The notes beneath the pieces were generated by a model. That model searched no databases, was not told where the DNA came from, and was given only the letters and a program-made list of their open reading frames with translations. Shown here piece by piece: positions 46,282 to 55,382 of a stretch of DNA of 64,000 nucleotides. Position 1 is the first letter of the stretch, and each line of letters starts with the position of its first letter. The translations under genes were made by a program, and so were the position numbers. This DNA comes from Marinobacter panjinensis (GTDB lineage Bacteria; Pseudomonadota; Gammaproteobacteria; Pseudomonadales; Oleiphilaceae): the NCBI RefSeq assembly GCF_005298175.1, contig NZ_SZYH01000001.1, forward strand, positions 1,426,001 to 1,490,000. Reading direction: 5' to 3'.

Positions 46282-47442
46282 GTGAAATTCACCTCCGAGC
46301 ACGAAGCCCTCAGAAAAACCGTCCGCGTTTTCGTGGAGAAGGAAATCAACCCCCACTGCGACGAATGGGAAAAAGCCGGCGAGTTTCCGATTCACGACAT
46401 CTTCAAGAAACTCGGCAACCTCGGTCTTCTGGGCATCCAGAAACCGGAAGAGTATGGCGGCATGGGGCTGGATTACAGCTATAACCTGGTAGCTGCGGAA
46501 GAACTCGGCACGGCCCACTGCGGTGGTGTACCCCTGGCCATTGGGGTTCAGACCGATATGTGTACCCCTGCTATCTCACGTTTTGGCTCCGACGAACTGA
46601 AGCGCACCTTCCTGGCTCCGGCCATTGCCGGCGACATGGTTGGCTGCATCGGTGTAAGTGAAGTCGCGGCCGGTTCCGACGTGGCGGGGATGAAAACCAC
46701 CGCGAAGCAGGATGGCGATGACTATGTCATCAATGGCTCCAAGATGTGGATCACCAATAGCCCCAGGGCTGATTTTATTTGCCTGCTTGCGAACACTTCC
46801 GACGACAAGCCTCACAAGAACAAGTCACTGATCGTGGTGCCCATGAATACCCCGGGCATTTCCTTCAGCCCGCACCTGAACAAGCTGGGGATGCGGTCCT
46901 CAGAGACAGCCGAGATTTACTTTGACGATGTGCGTGTACCCCAGCGGTATCGTATCGGTGCCGAAGGCACCGGTTTCATGATGCAGATGCTCCAATTTCA
47001 GGAGGAGCGGCTGTGGGGCGCGGCCAACGTGATCAAGGCGTTGGAACACTGCATCAACAAGACCATTGAGTACTGCCGCGAGCGCAAGACCTTCGGCCAG
47101 CCGTTGATCAATAACCAGGTGATTCATTTCCGCCTGGCTGAGCTGCAGACGGAAGTCGAGGCCCTGCGTGCCCTGACCTATCAGGCTTGTGAACTGCATA
47201 TCGAAGGCAAGGATGTGACCAGGCTGGCGTCGATGGCCAAGCTGAAGGCCGGGCGGCTTGGGCGCGAGGTGACGGATAGCTGTCTGCAGTATTGGGGGGG
47301 CAATGGTTACATGTGGGAAAACCCGGTGTCCCGTGCGTTCCGGGATGTGCGACTGGTGTCCATCGGCGGTGGTGCTGACGAAATCATGCTGGGGATTATC
47401 TGCAAGATGATGGGCACGTTGCCTGGTAAGCAACGGGACTGA
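46282..47442 (+). CDS. atuD: Citronellyl-CoA dehydrogenase AtuD
   Basis: FAD-dependent acyl-CoA dehydrogenase that oxidises citronellyl-CoA to geranyl-CoA by homology with PA2889. The 386-residue protein starts with GTG (CAGGAG upstream). Family signatures: IGVSEVAAGSDVAGM, MWITNSPRADFICLL, QYWGGNGYMWENP and a C-terminal GGGADEIMLGIICKMMG. It follows the REP-like pair in a 256-base gap, which otherwise shows nothing recognisable. Electron transfer flavoprotein would be the acceptor. Confidence 0.92.
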   Translation: MKFTSEHEALRKTVRVFVEKEINPHCDEWEKAGEFPIHDIFKKLGNLGLLGIQKPEEYGGMGLDYSYNLVAAEELGTAHCGGVPLAIGVQTDMCTPAISRFGSDELKRTFLAPAIAGDMVGCIGVSEVAAGSDVAGMKTTAKQDGDDYVINGSKMWITNSPRADFICLLANTSDDKPHKNKSLIVVPMNTPGISFSPHLNKLGMRSSETAEIYFDDVRVPQRYRIGAEGTGFMMQMLQFQEERLWGAANVIKALEHCINKTIEYCRERKTFGQPLINNQVIHFRLAELQTEVEALRALTYQACELHIEGKDVTRLASMAKLKAGRLGREVTDSCLQYWGGNGYMWENPVSRAFRDVRLVSIGGGADEIMLGIICKMMGTLPGKQRD

Positions 47443-47488
47443 ATTGTCAGGCTTTTGGTGTACGGACAACGTTTTTGGAGTCACGCTT

Positions 47489-48307
47489 ATGGAAAATTTA
47501 CCGCACTGCGAAACGCTAATTCTGGAAAAACAGGGCCCCGCCCTGCACGTCACCATCAACCGCCCAGACGTTCGGAACGCCATGAGCCTGGAGATGGTGG
47601 CAGAGCTTTCGGCGGTGTTCAGCCAGGTTGAGGGCGATACCAGCATTCGCGCTGTGGTTCTTCGCGGTGCCGGTGGCCACTTCTGTGCCGGTGGCGACAT
47701 CAAGGACATGGCCGGTGCCCGGGGGCAAAAGCCTGCCGAGGGTGAAGAGGATCCGTTCTACCGCTTGAACCGGGCGTTCGGGCAGATGATTCAACAGGTG
47801 AACGAGTCATCGAAGGTGGTAATTGCGGTGACCGAAGGGGCCGTGATGGGCGGTGGCTTTGGACTGGCGTGTGTGTCGGATATGGCCATTGCCGGGCCGT
47901 CGGCAAAGTTCGGCATGCCGGAGACCACCCTGGGGGTGATTCCAGCTCAGATTGCACCATTTGTGGTGGAGCGTATCGGGCTCACGCAGGCGCGGCGGCT
48001 GGCGTTGCTGGGTTTGCGGGTGGATGCGAATGAGGCTTGCAGGCTGGGGATTGTTCATCAGGTTGCGGAGTCTGAGGTTGAGATTGACGAGTTTCTGGGT
48101 CATGCGGTCGAGCGGGTTCGGCAGTGTGCGCCGAATGCGACGGCAGAAACCAAGGCGTTGTTGCACCGCGTTGGTCATGAGTCCATGAGTGGACTTCTGG
48201 ACAGTGCGGCTGAGAAGTTTGCACTGGCTATTCGCAGTGACGAGGGCTCTGAGGGGACGCTTGCGTTTATGCAGAAGCGTCCGGCTTCGTGGGCTGCTTC
48301 TGAGTGA
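47489..48307 (+). CDS. atuE: Isohexenylglutaconyl-CoA hydratase AtuE
   Basis: Crotonase-family hydratase predicted to add water to isohexenylglutaconyl-CoA after geranyl-CoA carboxylation. The ATG at 47489 has TTGGAG upstream and starts MENLPHCETLILEKQGPAL; 272 residues. Crotonase features: INRPDVRNAMSLEMVAEL, VLRGAGGHFCAGGDIKDMAG (CoA oxyanion loop), GAVMGGGFGLACVSDMAIAG and the active-site segment FGMPETTLGVIPAQ. Codon use in its last third is richer in G-ending wobble (GCGGTT style) than in the left part. 46 bases after atuD. Confidence 0.92.
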   Translation: MENLPHCETLILEKQGPALHVTINRPDVRNAMSLEMVAELSAVFSQVEGDTSIRAVVLRGAGGHFCAGGDIKDMAGARGQKPAEGEEDPFYRLNRAFGQMIQQVNESSKVVIAVTEGAVMGGGFGLACVSDMAIAGPSAKFGMPETTLGVIPAQIAPFVVERIGLTQARRLALLGLRVDANEACRLGIVHQVAESEVEIDEFLGHAVERVRQCAPNATAETKALLHRVGHESMSGLLDSAAEKFALAIRSDEGSEGTLAFMQKRPASWAASE

Positions 48308-48316
48308 CGTTTTTAG

Positions 48317-48390
48317 GCGTTGGTGGAGGGCCGGGGTTCAGGACCGTATTCACGGCGTGTCCTGAACCCATGCTTCCGTCGCACCAACGC
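48317..48390. repeat. Nested inverted repeat between atuE and atuF
   Basis: An outer nine-base pair (GCGTTGGTG at 48317-48325, CACCAACGC at 48382-48390) and an inner ten-base pair (GGGTTCAGGA at 48334-48343, TCCTGAACCC at 48360-48369) are nested about one centre. Read on the minus strand the core GGACACGCCGTGAATACG nearly equals the core of the 43401-43500 element, so both belong to one family in opposite orientation. Confidence 0.8.
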
Positions 48391-48420
48391 GACCAACCAC
48401 CCAAGCAAGAGACGAGCAAC

Positions 48421-50415
48421 ATGCTAAAAAAGCTCTTAATCGCCAACCGGGGTGAGATCGCAGTCAGGGTAATCAAGACGGCAAAGTCACTGGGATACCG
48501 CACCGTGGCGGTGTACTCAGAGGCAGATGCCCAGGCGCTGCACGTGGAGATGGCCGATGAGGCGGTGTGTATTGGCCCGGCTCAGGTTTCGGCTTCTTAT
48601 TTGAAGGCCGAGGCTATTATCGAGGCGGCGGTCAGGACCGGGGCGGATTGTGTGCATCCGGGGTATGGATTTCTGTCGGAGAATTCCGGGTTTGCGAAGG
48701 CCTGTAAAGACGCCGGGCTGGTGTTTGTGGGGCCGCCTGAGTCGGCTATCGAACTGATGGGCAGCAAGCGGCGCTCGAAGATTGCGATGCAGGAAGCGGG
48801 TGTGCCGGTAGTGCCCGGGTTTGAAGGTGATAATGCCGGCGACGAAGAACTGATCGACGCCGCGAAGAATATTGGCTACCCGCTGATGATCAAGGCCTCC
48901 GCAGGTGGTGGTGGCCGGGGCATGCGGTTGGTGGAGGCGGAAGAAGAACTGGCTGACAACATCCAGCGCGCCCGTTCCGAGGCCAGGCAGGCCTTTGGGG
49001 ATGACGAGCTGATACTCGAGAAGGCGGTTATCGAACCCCGCCACATCGAAATCCAGGTGTTTGCCGACCAACACGGCAACGCGGTGCACTTGGGTGAGCG
49101 GGATTGCTCGGTTCAGCGGCGGCACCAGAAAGTGGTCGAAGAAGCGCCCTCACCTTTCGTCACCCCGGAGCTCCGAGAGGCCATGGGCAACGCGGCGGTA
49201 AAAGCGGCTCTCGCCTGCGGCTACGAAGGCGCCGGTACCGTCGAGTTCCTGGTGGACAAGGACCGCAACTTTTACTTCCTGGAAATGAACACCCGCCTGC
49301 AAGTGGAACACCCGGTCACCGAGCTGATCACCGGGCAGGATCTGGTGGCCTGGCAGCTTTCCGCGGCCGAGGGACTGCCACTACCGCTCTCACAAGAGCA
49401 GATTCAATTGAACGGCCACGCCATTGAAGTGCGGCTTTACGCCGAAGACCCGGCCAACGGGTTTACGCCGCAGACCGGACCACTGCATCAGTTCCAGCCC
49501 GCCGAGGGCGAAGGATTACGGTTTGATACCGGTGTTCGCTCTGGCGATGCCGTCACGCCCCATTACGATCCGATGCTGGCCAAGGTCGTTGCCTGGGGCG
49601 CCAACCGCAACGAAGCTCGCCGCCGGCTATTGCGGGCACTGGAGGACACCACGGTGTTCGGCGTGACTACCAACCGTTATTTCCTCAGCCGCATCATCGC
49701 TGACGAAACGTTCGGTGCCGGTGAGGCCACCACGGCATTTCTGCAACAGGCGTTCCGGGACGATCCCTCGCTGGCCCCGAAGGACACCTCCATACGCGAA
49801 CTGGCGCTGGCGGCCTGCGTGTTCAGCCATGGCAATTCAGGCCCCGGTGCGGCTCGTCATGACATGAATAGTTCCTGGAGTAATGCGCCTGCCACGGTCA
49901 CGCCCATGAAGCTGGAAACCGGCGACAAAACCCTGGAACTGCTGGTGCGACGCACTGGTAATCACTTCACGGTTACCCGAGGTGAGGACCAGTACGAACT
50001 CGACCTTGAAAGCATGGGCGGTGGCCTGTTATGCATTATCGACAACGGCATTCGTCAACAATGCCAATATCACCGCCGGCACGATCACCTATATTTGCAG
50101 GCGTCCGGGCAGGCAGAGGCATTGCATGACGTCACCCACCAGCCGGCCAGCGGGGCTGCGGCCAGTGGTAGCGGCCGCATCAAGGCCACCATGGACGGCG
50201 CCATCATTGATGTTCTGGTGCAGGCCGGCCAAGCGGTGAAGCAGGGGGACACACTGGTGATCCTGGAGGCCATGAAGATGGAGCATCCGGTGAAAGCAGA
50301 TCGCGATGGCACGGTGGGTGAGGTGCTGGCCGCCTCAGGCGACCAGGTAAAACGCAGCCAGTTGCTGGTGGAAATTACTGCCGCTGAAGCTACCTCAGAG
50401 GAGGCCGGACAATGA
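48421..50415 (+). CDS. atuF: Geranyl-CoA carboxylase alpha (biotin) subunit AtuF
   Basis: Biotin carboxylase plus biotin carrier subunit, partner of AtuC. From the ATG at 48421 (MLKKLLIANRGEIAVRVIK) it has 664 residues; the earlier ATG-like opening at 48304 is upstream of the repeat and unlikely. The biotin carboxylase domain (1-450) has IKASAGGGGRGMRLVE, ERDCSVQRRHQKVVEEAPSP, FLEMNTRLQVEHPVTE and YAEDPANGFTPQTG. The biotinyl domain carries the modified Lys in LEAMKMEHPV near 620. Overlaps atuG by four bases (ATGA). Confidence 0.93.
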   Translation: MLKKLLIANRGEIAVRVIKTAKSLGYRTVAVYSEADAQALHVEMADEAVCIGPAQVSASYLKAEAIIEAAVRTGADCVHPGYGFLSENSGFAKACKDAGLVFVGPPESAIELMGSKRRSKIAMQEAGVPVVPGFEGDNAGDEELIDAAKNIGYPLMIKASAGGGGRGMRLVEAEEELADNIQRARSEARQAFGDDELILEKAVIEPRHIEIQVFADQHGNAVHLGERDCSVQRRHQKVVEEAPSPFVTPELREAMGNAAVKAALACGYEGAGTVEFLVDKDRNFYFLEMNTRLQVEHPVTELITGQDLVAWQLSAAEGLPLPLSQEQIQLNGHAIEVRLYAEDPANGFTPQTGPLHQFQPAEGEGLRFDTGVRSGDAVTPHYDPMLAKVVAWGANRNEARRRLLRALEDTTVFGVTTNRYFLSRIIADETFGAGEATTAFLQQAFRDDPSLAPKDTSIRELALAACVFSHGNSGPGAARHDMNSSWSNAPATVTPMKLETGDKTLELLVRRTGNHFTVTRGEDQYELDLESMGGGLLCIIDNGIRQQCQYHRRHDHLYLQASGQAEALHDVTHQPASGAAASGSGRIKATMDGAIIDVLVQAGQAVKQGDTLVILEAMKMEHPVKADRDGTVGEVLAASGDQVKRSQLLVEITAAEATSEEAGQ

Positions 50416-51239
50416 GCACAATGCAGGACAGAACCGTTTTTATTACCGGCGGCAGCCGGGGTATCGGCCGGGCCATTGCCCTGGCCTGCGCCAGAGAAGG
50501 TGCCAATGTGGTGATTGCGGCCAAGTCCGACAAGCCACACCCGAAGCTGCCCGGCACGATTCACAGTGTCGCAGAAGAAATTCGGCAGGCAGGCGGTAAG
50601 GCCCTGCCCCTGGTGCTGGATGTACGGGACGAACAACTGGTGCGCCAGCGGGTGGATGAGGCTGCCGATCACTTTGGCGGCATTGACGCGCTGGTAAACA
50701 ACGCAGGTGCCATAAAACTGACCGGCGTGGAAAACCTGAAGGTCAGCCGCTACGACCTGATGCACCAGGTCAACGCACGGGCGGTATTTGTCTGCAGCCA
50801 GGCGGCACTGCCCTGGCTGAAGCAGTCGGACCGGGCCCATATCCTGAGCCTGTCGCCGCCCCTGAACATGGACACCCGGTGGTTTGCCCAGTACGGGCCT
50901 TACACCACCACAAAATACGCCATGACCATGTTGAGTATGGGGATGGCAGAAGAGTTCCGACGCTACGGCATTGCGGTAAACACACTCTGGCCCAAAACGC
51001 TGATTGCCACCGCTGCCATCGAGTTCGAAGTGGGCGGCCCGCAGATGATGGCCCAGGGCCGCAAACCGGACATCATGGCGGACGCCGCACTGAGCATTCT
51101 CAGCCGCCCTGCCGAGGACATGACCGGCCAGTCGGTGATTGATGAGGATGTGCTGAGAACTGATGGCGTTACCGATTTTGAACACTACCGGTACCAGCCC
51201 GGCGACAAACCGCTGCTGCCTGACCTGTTTCTGGATTAG
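50412..51239 (+). CDS. atuG: AtuG, HSDL2-like short-chain dehydrogenase
   Basis: A 275-residue SDR very similar in pattern to HSDL2 proteins: FITGGSRGIGRAIALACARE, AAKSDKPHPKLPGTIHSVAE, LVNNAGAIKL, HILSLSPPLNMDTRWFAQYG and catalytic YTTTK. The end, KPLLPDLFLD, is also HSDL2-like. Unlike AtuB it keeps the standard YxxxK. The substrate in terpene catabolism is not established; by position it probably acts on a citronellol- or hydroxyacyl-derived intermediate. Translationally coupled to atuF. Confidence 0.9.
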   Translation: MSTMQDRTVFITGGSRGIGRAIALACAREGANVVIAAKSDKPHPKLPGTIHSVAEEIRQAGGKALPLVLDVRDEQLVRQRVDEAADHFGGIDALVNNAGAIKLTGVENLKVSRYDLMHQVNARAVFVCSQAALPWLKQSDRAHILSLSPPLNMDTRWFAQYGPYTTTKYAMTMLSMGMAEEFRRYGIAVNTLWPKTLIATAAIEFEVGGPQMMAQGRKPDIMADAALSILSRPAEDMTGQSVIDEDVLRTDGVTDFEHYRYQPGDKPLLPDLFLD

Positions 51240-51311
51240 CCCCGAAGCCATTGGTTGTCCCGGGGCAAAAACGAATAACAACGTTAAACACAGACCCTGA
51301 CGGATGACTCT

Positions 51312-53141
51312 ATGACCCAGGACAACATATCCCCACGCGACATCGCTCGCAGCCTGCCGGGCATACTCCGGCGCTTTCCCGCTATTGCCCGGGGCTATTA
51401 CTACTACGCAGTCAGGAACGAGAACAAAGACCTGACCCTTGGCACCCTGGTAGAACGCAACGCGAGGAAACACGGCCAACGCCCGGCCATCCTCTACGAA
51501 GACCGCAGCATTACCTGGCGTGAATTCGACGAGTGGGCCAACCGCATTGCCGGGTTCCTGAAAGCCGAGGGGCTTATCAAAGGCGATGCTATTGCCGTGT
51601 TCCTGGAGAACCGTCCGGAGCTGCTGGCCGTAGTAGCCGGCGCTGCCAAAATCGGTGTCGCCTGCGCAATGCTCAACACGTCCCAGAAAGGCCGGGTTCT
51701 GGAACACAGCATCAACCTGATTGGCCCCAAAATGGTTGTGGTAGGCGAAGAACTGGTCGACAGCTTCGACGGTGTTAAGGGCGACATCCGGACCAGCCAC
51801 CCCAACCCGTTCCTGTTCCTGGCCGACGCCAACACCATAAACGTCTTTGGCGATGCGCCGGAAGGTTACGTGAACATGGCTGCAAAGGTCAGCGCCCACC
51901 GGAACACCGGCCCCCGACCGGCCGACCCGCCCGTTATGGGCGACACCGCCATTTACCTGTTCACTTCCGGTACCACAGGCCTGCCCAAGGCCGCGCCCGG
52001 CAGCCACCGCAAGTTTATGAAAGCCTACGGCGGCTTCGGCATGATGTCCCTGGACATGAAGCCACACGACGTCCTCTACTGCACCCTACCTCTCTACCAC
52101 GGCACCGCCCTGCTGGTGTGCTGGGGTTCGGTGATGGCCGGCGGCTCCGCCATCGCCCTGCGCCGCAAGTTCTCCGCCAGCGCCTTCTGGGACGATGTAC
52201 GGTATTTCCAGGCCACCACCTTCGGCTACGTGGGCGAGTTGTGCCGCTACCTGCTCAACCAGCCCCCAAGCGACCAGGACCGTAATCACAACCTCACCAA
52301 AATGATCGGCAACGGCCTGCGCCCGTCCATCTGGAAGGAGTTCAAGGACCGATTCGGTATCGAAACCGTGGCGGAGCTGTATGCCTCCAGCGAGGGTAAC
52401 ATCGGCTTCAGCAATTTCTTCAACATGGACAACACCGTCGGTTTTTCCACCGCCCCCTACAAGCTGGTGAAATTCCACGACGGCACCCGCGACCCGGTTC
52501 GTGATGACAACGGTTTTATGCAGGAAGTGAAGCAAGGCGAGGCCGGCCTGCTGATCGGCGAGATCACCAAAAAGTGGTCCTTCGAGGGTTATACCCAGAA
52601 AGACGCCACGGAAAAATCCATCCTGCGGGATGCTTTCAAGAAAGGCGATCAGTGGTTCAACACCGGCGATGTGCTCAAGGAAATCGGCTGTGGCCACCTG
52701 CAGTTCGTAGACCGCATGGGCGACACTTTCCGCTGGAAGGGTGAGAACGTGTCCACCACAGAGGTGGAGAACATCATCGACGGCTCCAACATGGTGGAGG
52801 AGGCGATTGTCTACGGCGTAGAAATTCCGGGCACCAACGGCAAGGCCGGCATGGTCACGCTGGTGCCCCACTCCAACGGCCAGGAGTTTGATGTTAACCG
52901 GCTGTTCCGTTACCTGAACGACAACCTGCCGCCCTATGCAGTGCCGGTGTTTGTCCGGGTGACCAATGCCATCGAAAAGACCGGTACCTTCAAATACCGG
53001 AAGGTCGATATCCAGAAAGCCGGTTATTCCATAGACAAGCCCGGGGAGCAGGTTTATGCGTGGTTGCCTGGGACTGAGGGGTATACCCTGTTGACGGCTG
53101 AACGGGTGGCGGAGATTGATGCCGGGGAGGTACGGTTCTGA
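51312..53141 (+). CDS. atuH: AtuH, FATP-type acyl-CoA synthetase
   Basis: AMP-forming ligase predicted to activate citronellate or related isoprenoid acids to CoA esters. The 609-residue protein belongs to the very-long-chain/fatty-acid-transport type: AIYLFTSGTTGLPKAAPGSH (AMP-binding loop), LPLYHGTALLV, YASSEGNIGFSNF, WFNTGDVL and DRMGDTFRWKGENVSTTEVE. The last gene in the atu run, 72 bases after atuG; that gap has a GCCCCG/CGGGGC hairpin (51239-51266). It ends before a REP-like pair. Confidence 0.9.
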   Translation: MTQDNISPRDIARSLPGILRRFPAIARGYYYYAVRNENKDLTLGTLVERNARKHGQRPAILYEDRSITWREFDEWANRIAGFLKAEGLIKGDAIAVFLENRPELLAVVAGAAKIGVACAMLNTSQKGRVLEHSINLIGPKMVVVGEELVDSFDGVKGDIRTSHPNPFLFLADANTINVFGDAPEGYVNMAAKVSAHRNTGPRPADPPVMGDTAIYLFTSGTTGLPKAAPGSHRKFMKAYGGFGMMSLDMKPHDVLYCTLPLYHGTALLVCWGSVMAGGSAIALRRKFSASAFWDDVRYFQATTFGYVGELCRYLLNQPPSDQDRNHNLTKMIGNGLRPSIWKEFKDRFGIETVAELYASSEGNIGFSNFFNMDNTVGFSTAPYKLVKFHDGTRDPVRDDNGFMQEVKQGEAGLLIGEITKKWSFEGYTQKDATEKSILRDAFKKGDQWFNTGDVLKEIGCGHLQFVDRMGDTFRWKGENVSTTEVENIIDGSNMVEEAIVYGVEIPGTNGKAGMVTLVPHSNGQEFDVNRLFRYLNDNLPPYAVPVFVRVTNAIEKTGTFKYRKVDIQKAGYSIDKPGEQVYAWLPGTEGYTLLTAERVAEIDAGEVRF

Positions 53142-53282
53142 GTGTTCCTTGGCTTATGGTGGTGCCTATGGCTCCCTGCCCTAGCCTTTATGGCTTGGTG
53201 ACTGCACCGATGGGAACACCCTCCCACCGGTGCTGGCTAAGCACCGGAGATATCGCCCGTTAACTCGTAATCCTGGGAAAAA

Positions 53283-53368
53283 CGTAGGTCGGATTAGCGA
53301 AGCGTAATCCGACAAATGGAGATAACGCCAGAAAAGAGTCGGATTACGCTTCGCTAATCCGACCTACG
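53283..53368. repeat. Perfect REP-like inverted pair at the end of the atu operon
   Basis: Two 31-base copies, 53283-53313 and 53338-53368, are exact reverse complements separated by 24 bases. Each contains TAGGTCGGATTAGCGAAGCG or its complement, and forms its own hairpin too. The pair lies in the 322-base gap between convergent atuH and a quinone oxidoreductase gene and could act as a two-way terminator or mRNA stabiliser. The first part of the gap (53142-53280) shows only a small CACCGGTGC-type dyad. Same family as 46075-46165. Confidence 0.95.
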
Positions 53369-53463
53369 GTTTCCTTATCTACTGGTATATTCCCATGGTC
53401 CGCGGGCCATGGCTGATCACCGGAACTATCAGGCTAGATGCAGAGATCGGCACAAGGCCGGGC

Positions 53464-54444
53464 TCAAGAACCAACCTTAAGAACGATCTTCCCGGTAGCC
53501 GTCCGCCCGGTCAGCGCCCCGAGGGCCTTCTCATAGTCCTCGAACTCGTAGACCGCACTGATTCTCGGGTCAATCTTGCCCTCAGAGAACAGCTTCAGCA
53601 GCTCCATCATATTCTGGGCGCTGGTTTGTGGTTCCCGCTGGGTGAAGCTGCCCCAGAAAACACCCACTACCGAACAGCCTTTCAACAGTGTCAGGTTTGC
53701 CGGGATCTTCGGGATGTCGCCGGCGGCGAAGCCGATGATCAGGTGGCGGCCGTTCCAGGCCATGGCGCGCAGGGCCTGTTCGGTGAATTCACCACCCACC
53801 GGATCGTAGATCACATCCACACCCTTGCTGTTGGTCAGCCGCTTGACCGCGTCTTTCAGGGGCTCTTCGGTGTAATTGATCAGCTCGTCGGCACCGGCTT
53901 CCTTCGCCACCGCCAGCTTCTCGGCCGTGCTGGCCGCTGCGATCACATGGGCGCCCATGGCCTTGCCCAGTTCCACCGTTGCCAGGCCAACCCCGCCGCT
54001 GGCGCCCAGCACCAGCAGGGTTTCGCCCGGCTGGATGTTGGCTCGCTGCTTGAGCGCATAATAGGAGGTGCCGTACACCATAGAGAAAGCAGCTGCTTTC
54101 TCGTCTGACATGGACTCGGGGATCGGCAGGATATTCTGCTCGGGAACCACCACTTCCTCAGCGAAGGCACCGTAGCCCGTGAGGCCGGCAACGCGGTCGC
54201 CCGGTTTGAAGCGGGTGACTTTTTCGCCCACTTCAATCACCTCACCGGACATCTCTCCCCCAGGGGAGAACGGCATGGTGGGTTTGAGCTGATACTTGCC
54301 TTCAATGATCAGCGTGTCCGGGAAGTTCAGGCCGGCGGCCTTGACCCGAACCTTGACGCCATGGCCTTTGACCACAGGACTGGCGACATCTTCTATCACC
54401 AGTTTGTCCGCAGGGCCGTATTCCTTGCAGAGAATCGCTCTCAT
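53464..54444 (-). CDS. Zinc-free NADPH:quinone oxidoreductase (MDR family)
   Basis: A 326-residue medium-chain reductase of the quinone oxidoreductase branch. It has the GroES-like N-terminal domain (VKAAGLNFPDTLIIEGKYQ and FSPGGEMSGEVIEVG), the nucleotide-binding segment LLVLGASGGVGLATVELGKA and GVDVIYDPVGGEF. No structural zinc cysteines are present. It probably reduces quinones or alkenal-type substrates with NADPH. Convergent with atuH across the REP-like pair; not clearly part of the atu pathway. Confidence 0.9.
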   Translation of the reverse strand: MRAILCKEYGPADKLVIEDVASPVVKGHGVKVRVKAAGLNFPDTLIIEGKYQLKPTMPFSPGGEMSGEVIEVGEKVTRFKPGDRVAGLTGYGAFAEEVVVPEQNILPIPESMSDEKAAAFSMVYGTSYYALKQRANIQPGETLLVLGASGGVGLATVELGKAMGAHVIAAASTAEKLAVAKEAGADELINYTEEPLKDAVKRLTNSKGVDVIYDPVGGEFTEQALRAMAWNGRHLIIGFAAGDIPKIPANLTLLKGCSVVGVFWGSFTQREPQTSAQNMMELLKLFSEGKIDPRISAVYEFEDYEKALGALTGRTATGKIVLKVGS

Positions 54445-54584
54445 GTTGTGACTCCGTTAATCGACGGTCGATAAAAGATGACTGCAGTTGATGGTTATCA
54501 ACCTAAACAGAGTCGTGTCATGAAGCAAATAAAGAAATCTTATCCTACCGGATAAGCCTTGCTTATGGTCTCCGGAATCCCACG

Positions 54585-55151
54585 CTAGAGCATGGTGCTT
54601 ACATAGGCCATTGCACCCACCAGACAGACGGCGGCCGCGATGAGACCCGCAAGAATACCTTTGGGAATGACAGACTGCTTGCTTCGTTTATTTCGCCCAC
54701 CGTCATGGCTGACCACGCGGCCGTCCTGGCTGGAATTGCGAATAAGGGTGATCATCTCCTCGCACTGGCTGCGATTGAACCCCGAGGGTCGAAAGGCCTC
54801 CATCCCCTCATTGTCCAAGAATCTGTTGACGTCTGAAGACAGCGGCACGTACTTCATCGACCAGTTGGTGAAGGTTCGGGCTTCGATCGGCTCTTCCAGC
54901 AACGTAATCACATCACGGTGTCGGTCGTCTCTGGCGATCCGGTCATAGAGCTGGCGAACGGCCCCTTCTTCGCCCTCCAGATACTGGAAAAACTGGTCGT
55001 CGCCGTAATAAAGGCCGCCAACGATTTCACTTCTGGCATTGTTTCGACGGGATTCCATCAGGATCCGGGCGACGTTGGGCTCTACACCCTTTTCCACTGG
55101 TTTGGCCTTGAAAGTGGCTTCACTGGCGTAAGCCAGACGCATCAGAGACAT
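54585..55151 (-). CDS. BLUF-domain blue-light sensor with C-terminal membrane anchor
   Basis: FAD-based photoreceptor candidate of 188 residues. The ATG at 55151 has GGAG eight bases upstream; the GTG at 55160 overlaps that site. The BLUF fold occupies about 4-105 and keeps the photochemical residues: Tyr8 (RLAYASEA), Asn37/38 (SRRNNARSE), Gln56 (FFQYLEGEE), Trp97 and Met99 (TNWSMKY), plus RIARDDRHRDV. After a hydrophilic linker, one hydrophobic helix (about 163-186, ILAGLIAAAVCLVGAMAYV) ends the protein, suggesting tail anchoring in the inner membrane. No output enzyme domain is fused. Stands between genes of unrelated role. Confidence 0.87.
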   Translation of the reverse strand: MSLMRLAYASEATFKAKPVEKGVEPNVARILMESRRNNARSEIVGGLYYGDDQFFQYLEGEEGAVRQLYDRIARDDRHRDVITLLEEPIEARTFTNWSMKYVPLSSDVNRFLDNEGMEAFRPSGFNRSQCEEMITLIRNSSQDGRVVSHDGGRNKRSKQSVIPKGILAGLIAAAVCLVGAMAYVSTML

Positions 55152-55382
55152 ATCATTCACTCCGTACTACATCAAACGGTTAAGGTTGGTGTGAAATACG
55201 TCTCATACCTTGAAGATGGATCATAGACATTCGTATAGTTCTGTCTCCCGGGCATTGCATCACCACTCAAAATCCCCGGACCATACCCTTTTCCCGGGAT
55301 GAACCTGCCCGCCTTTTCCGCTATCCTGCGCGCACCGTAACCGGGCTGACGCCTGTCCCTTGCTGTTCCTCCAGGGCCTGAC

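Noticed and set aside
50085..52067. 660-codon minus-strand frame opposite atuF-atuH
   Set aside because: Spans three real genes on the other strand and lacks any recognisable domain or ribosome site.
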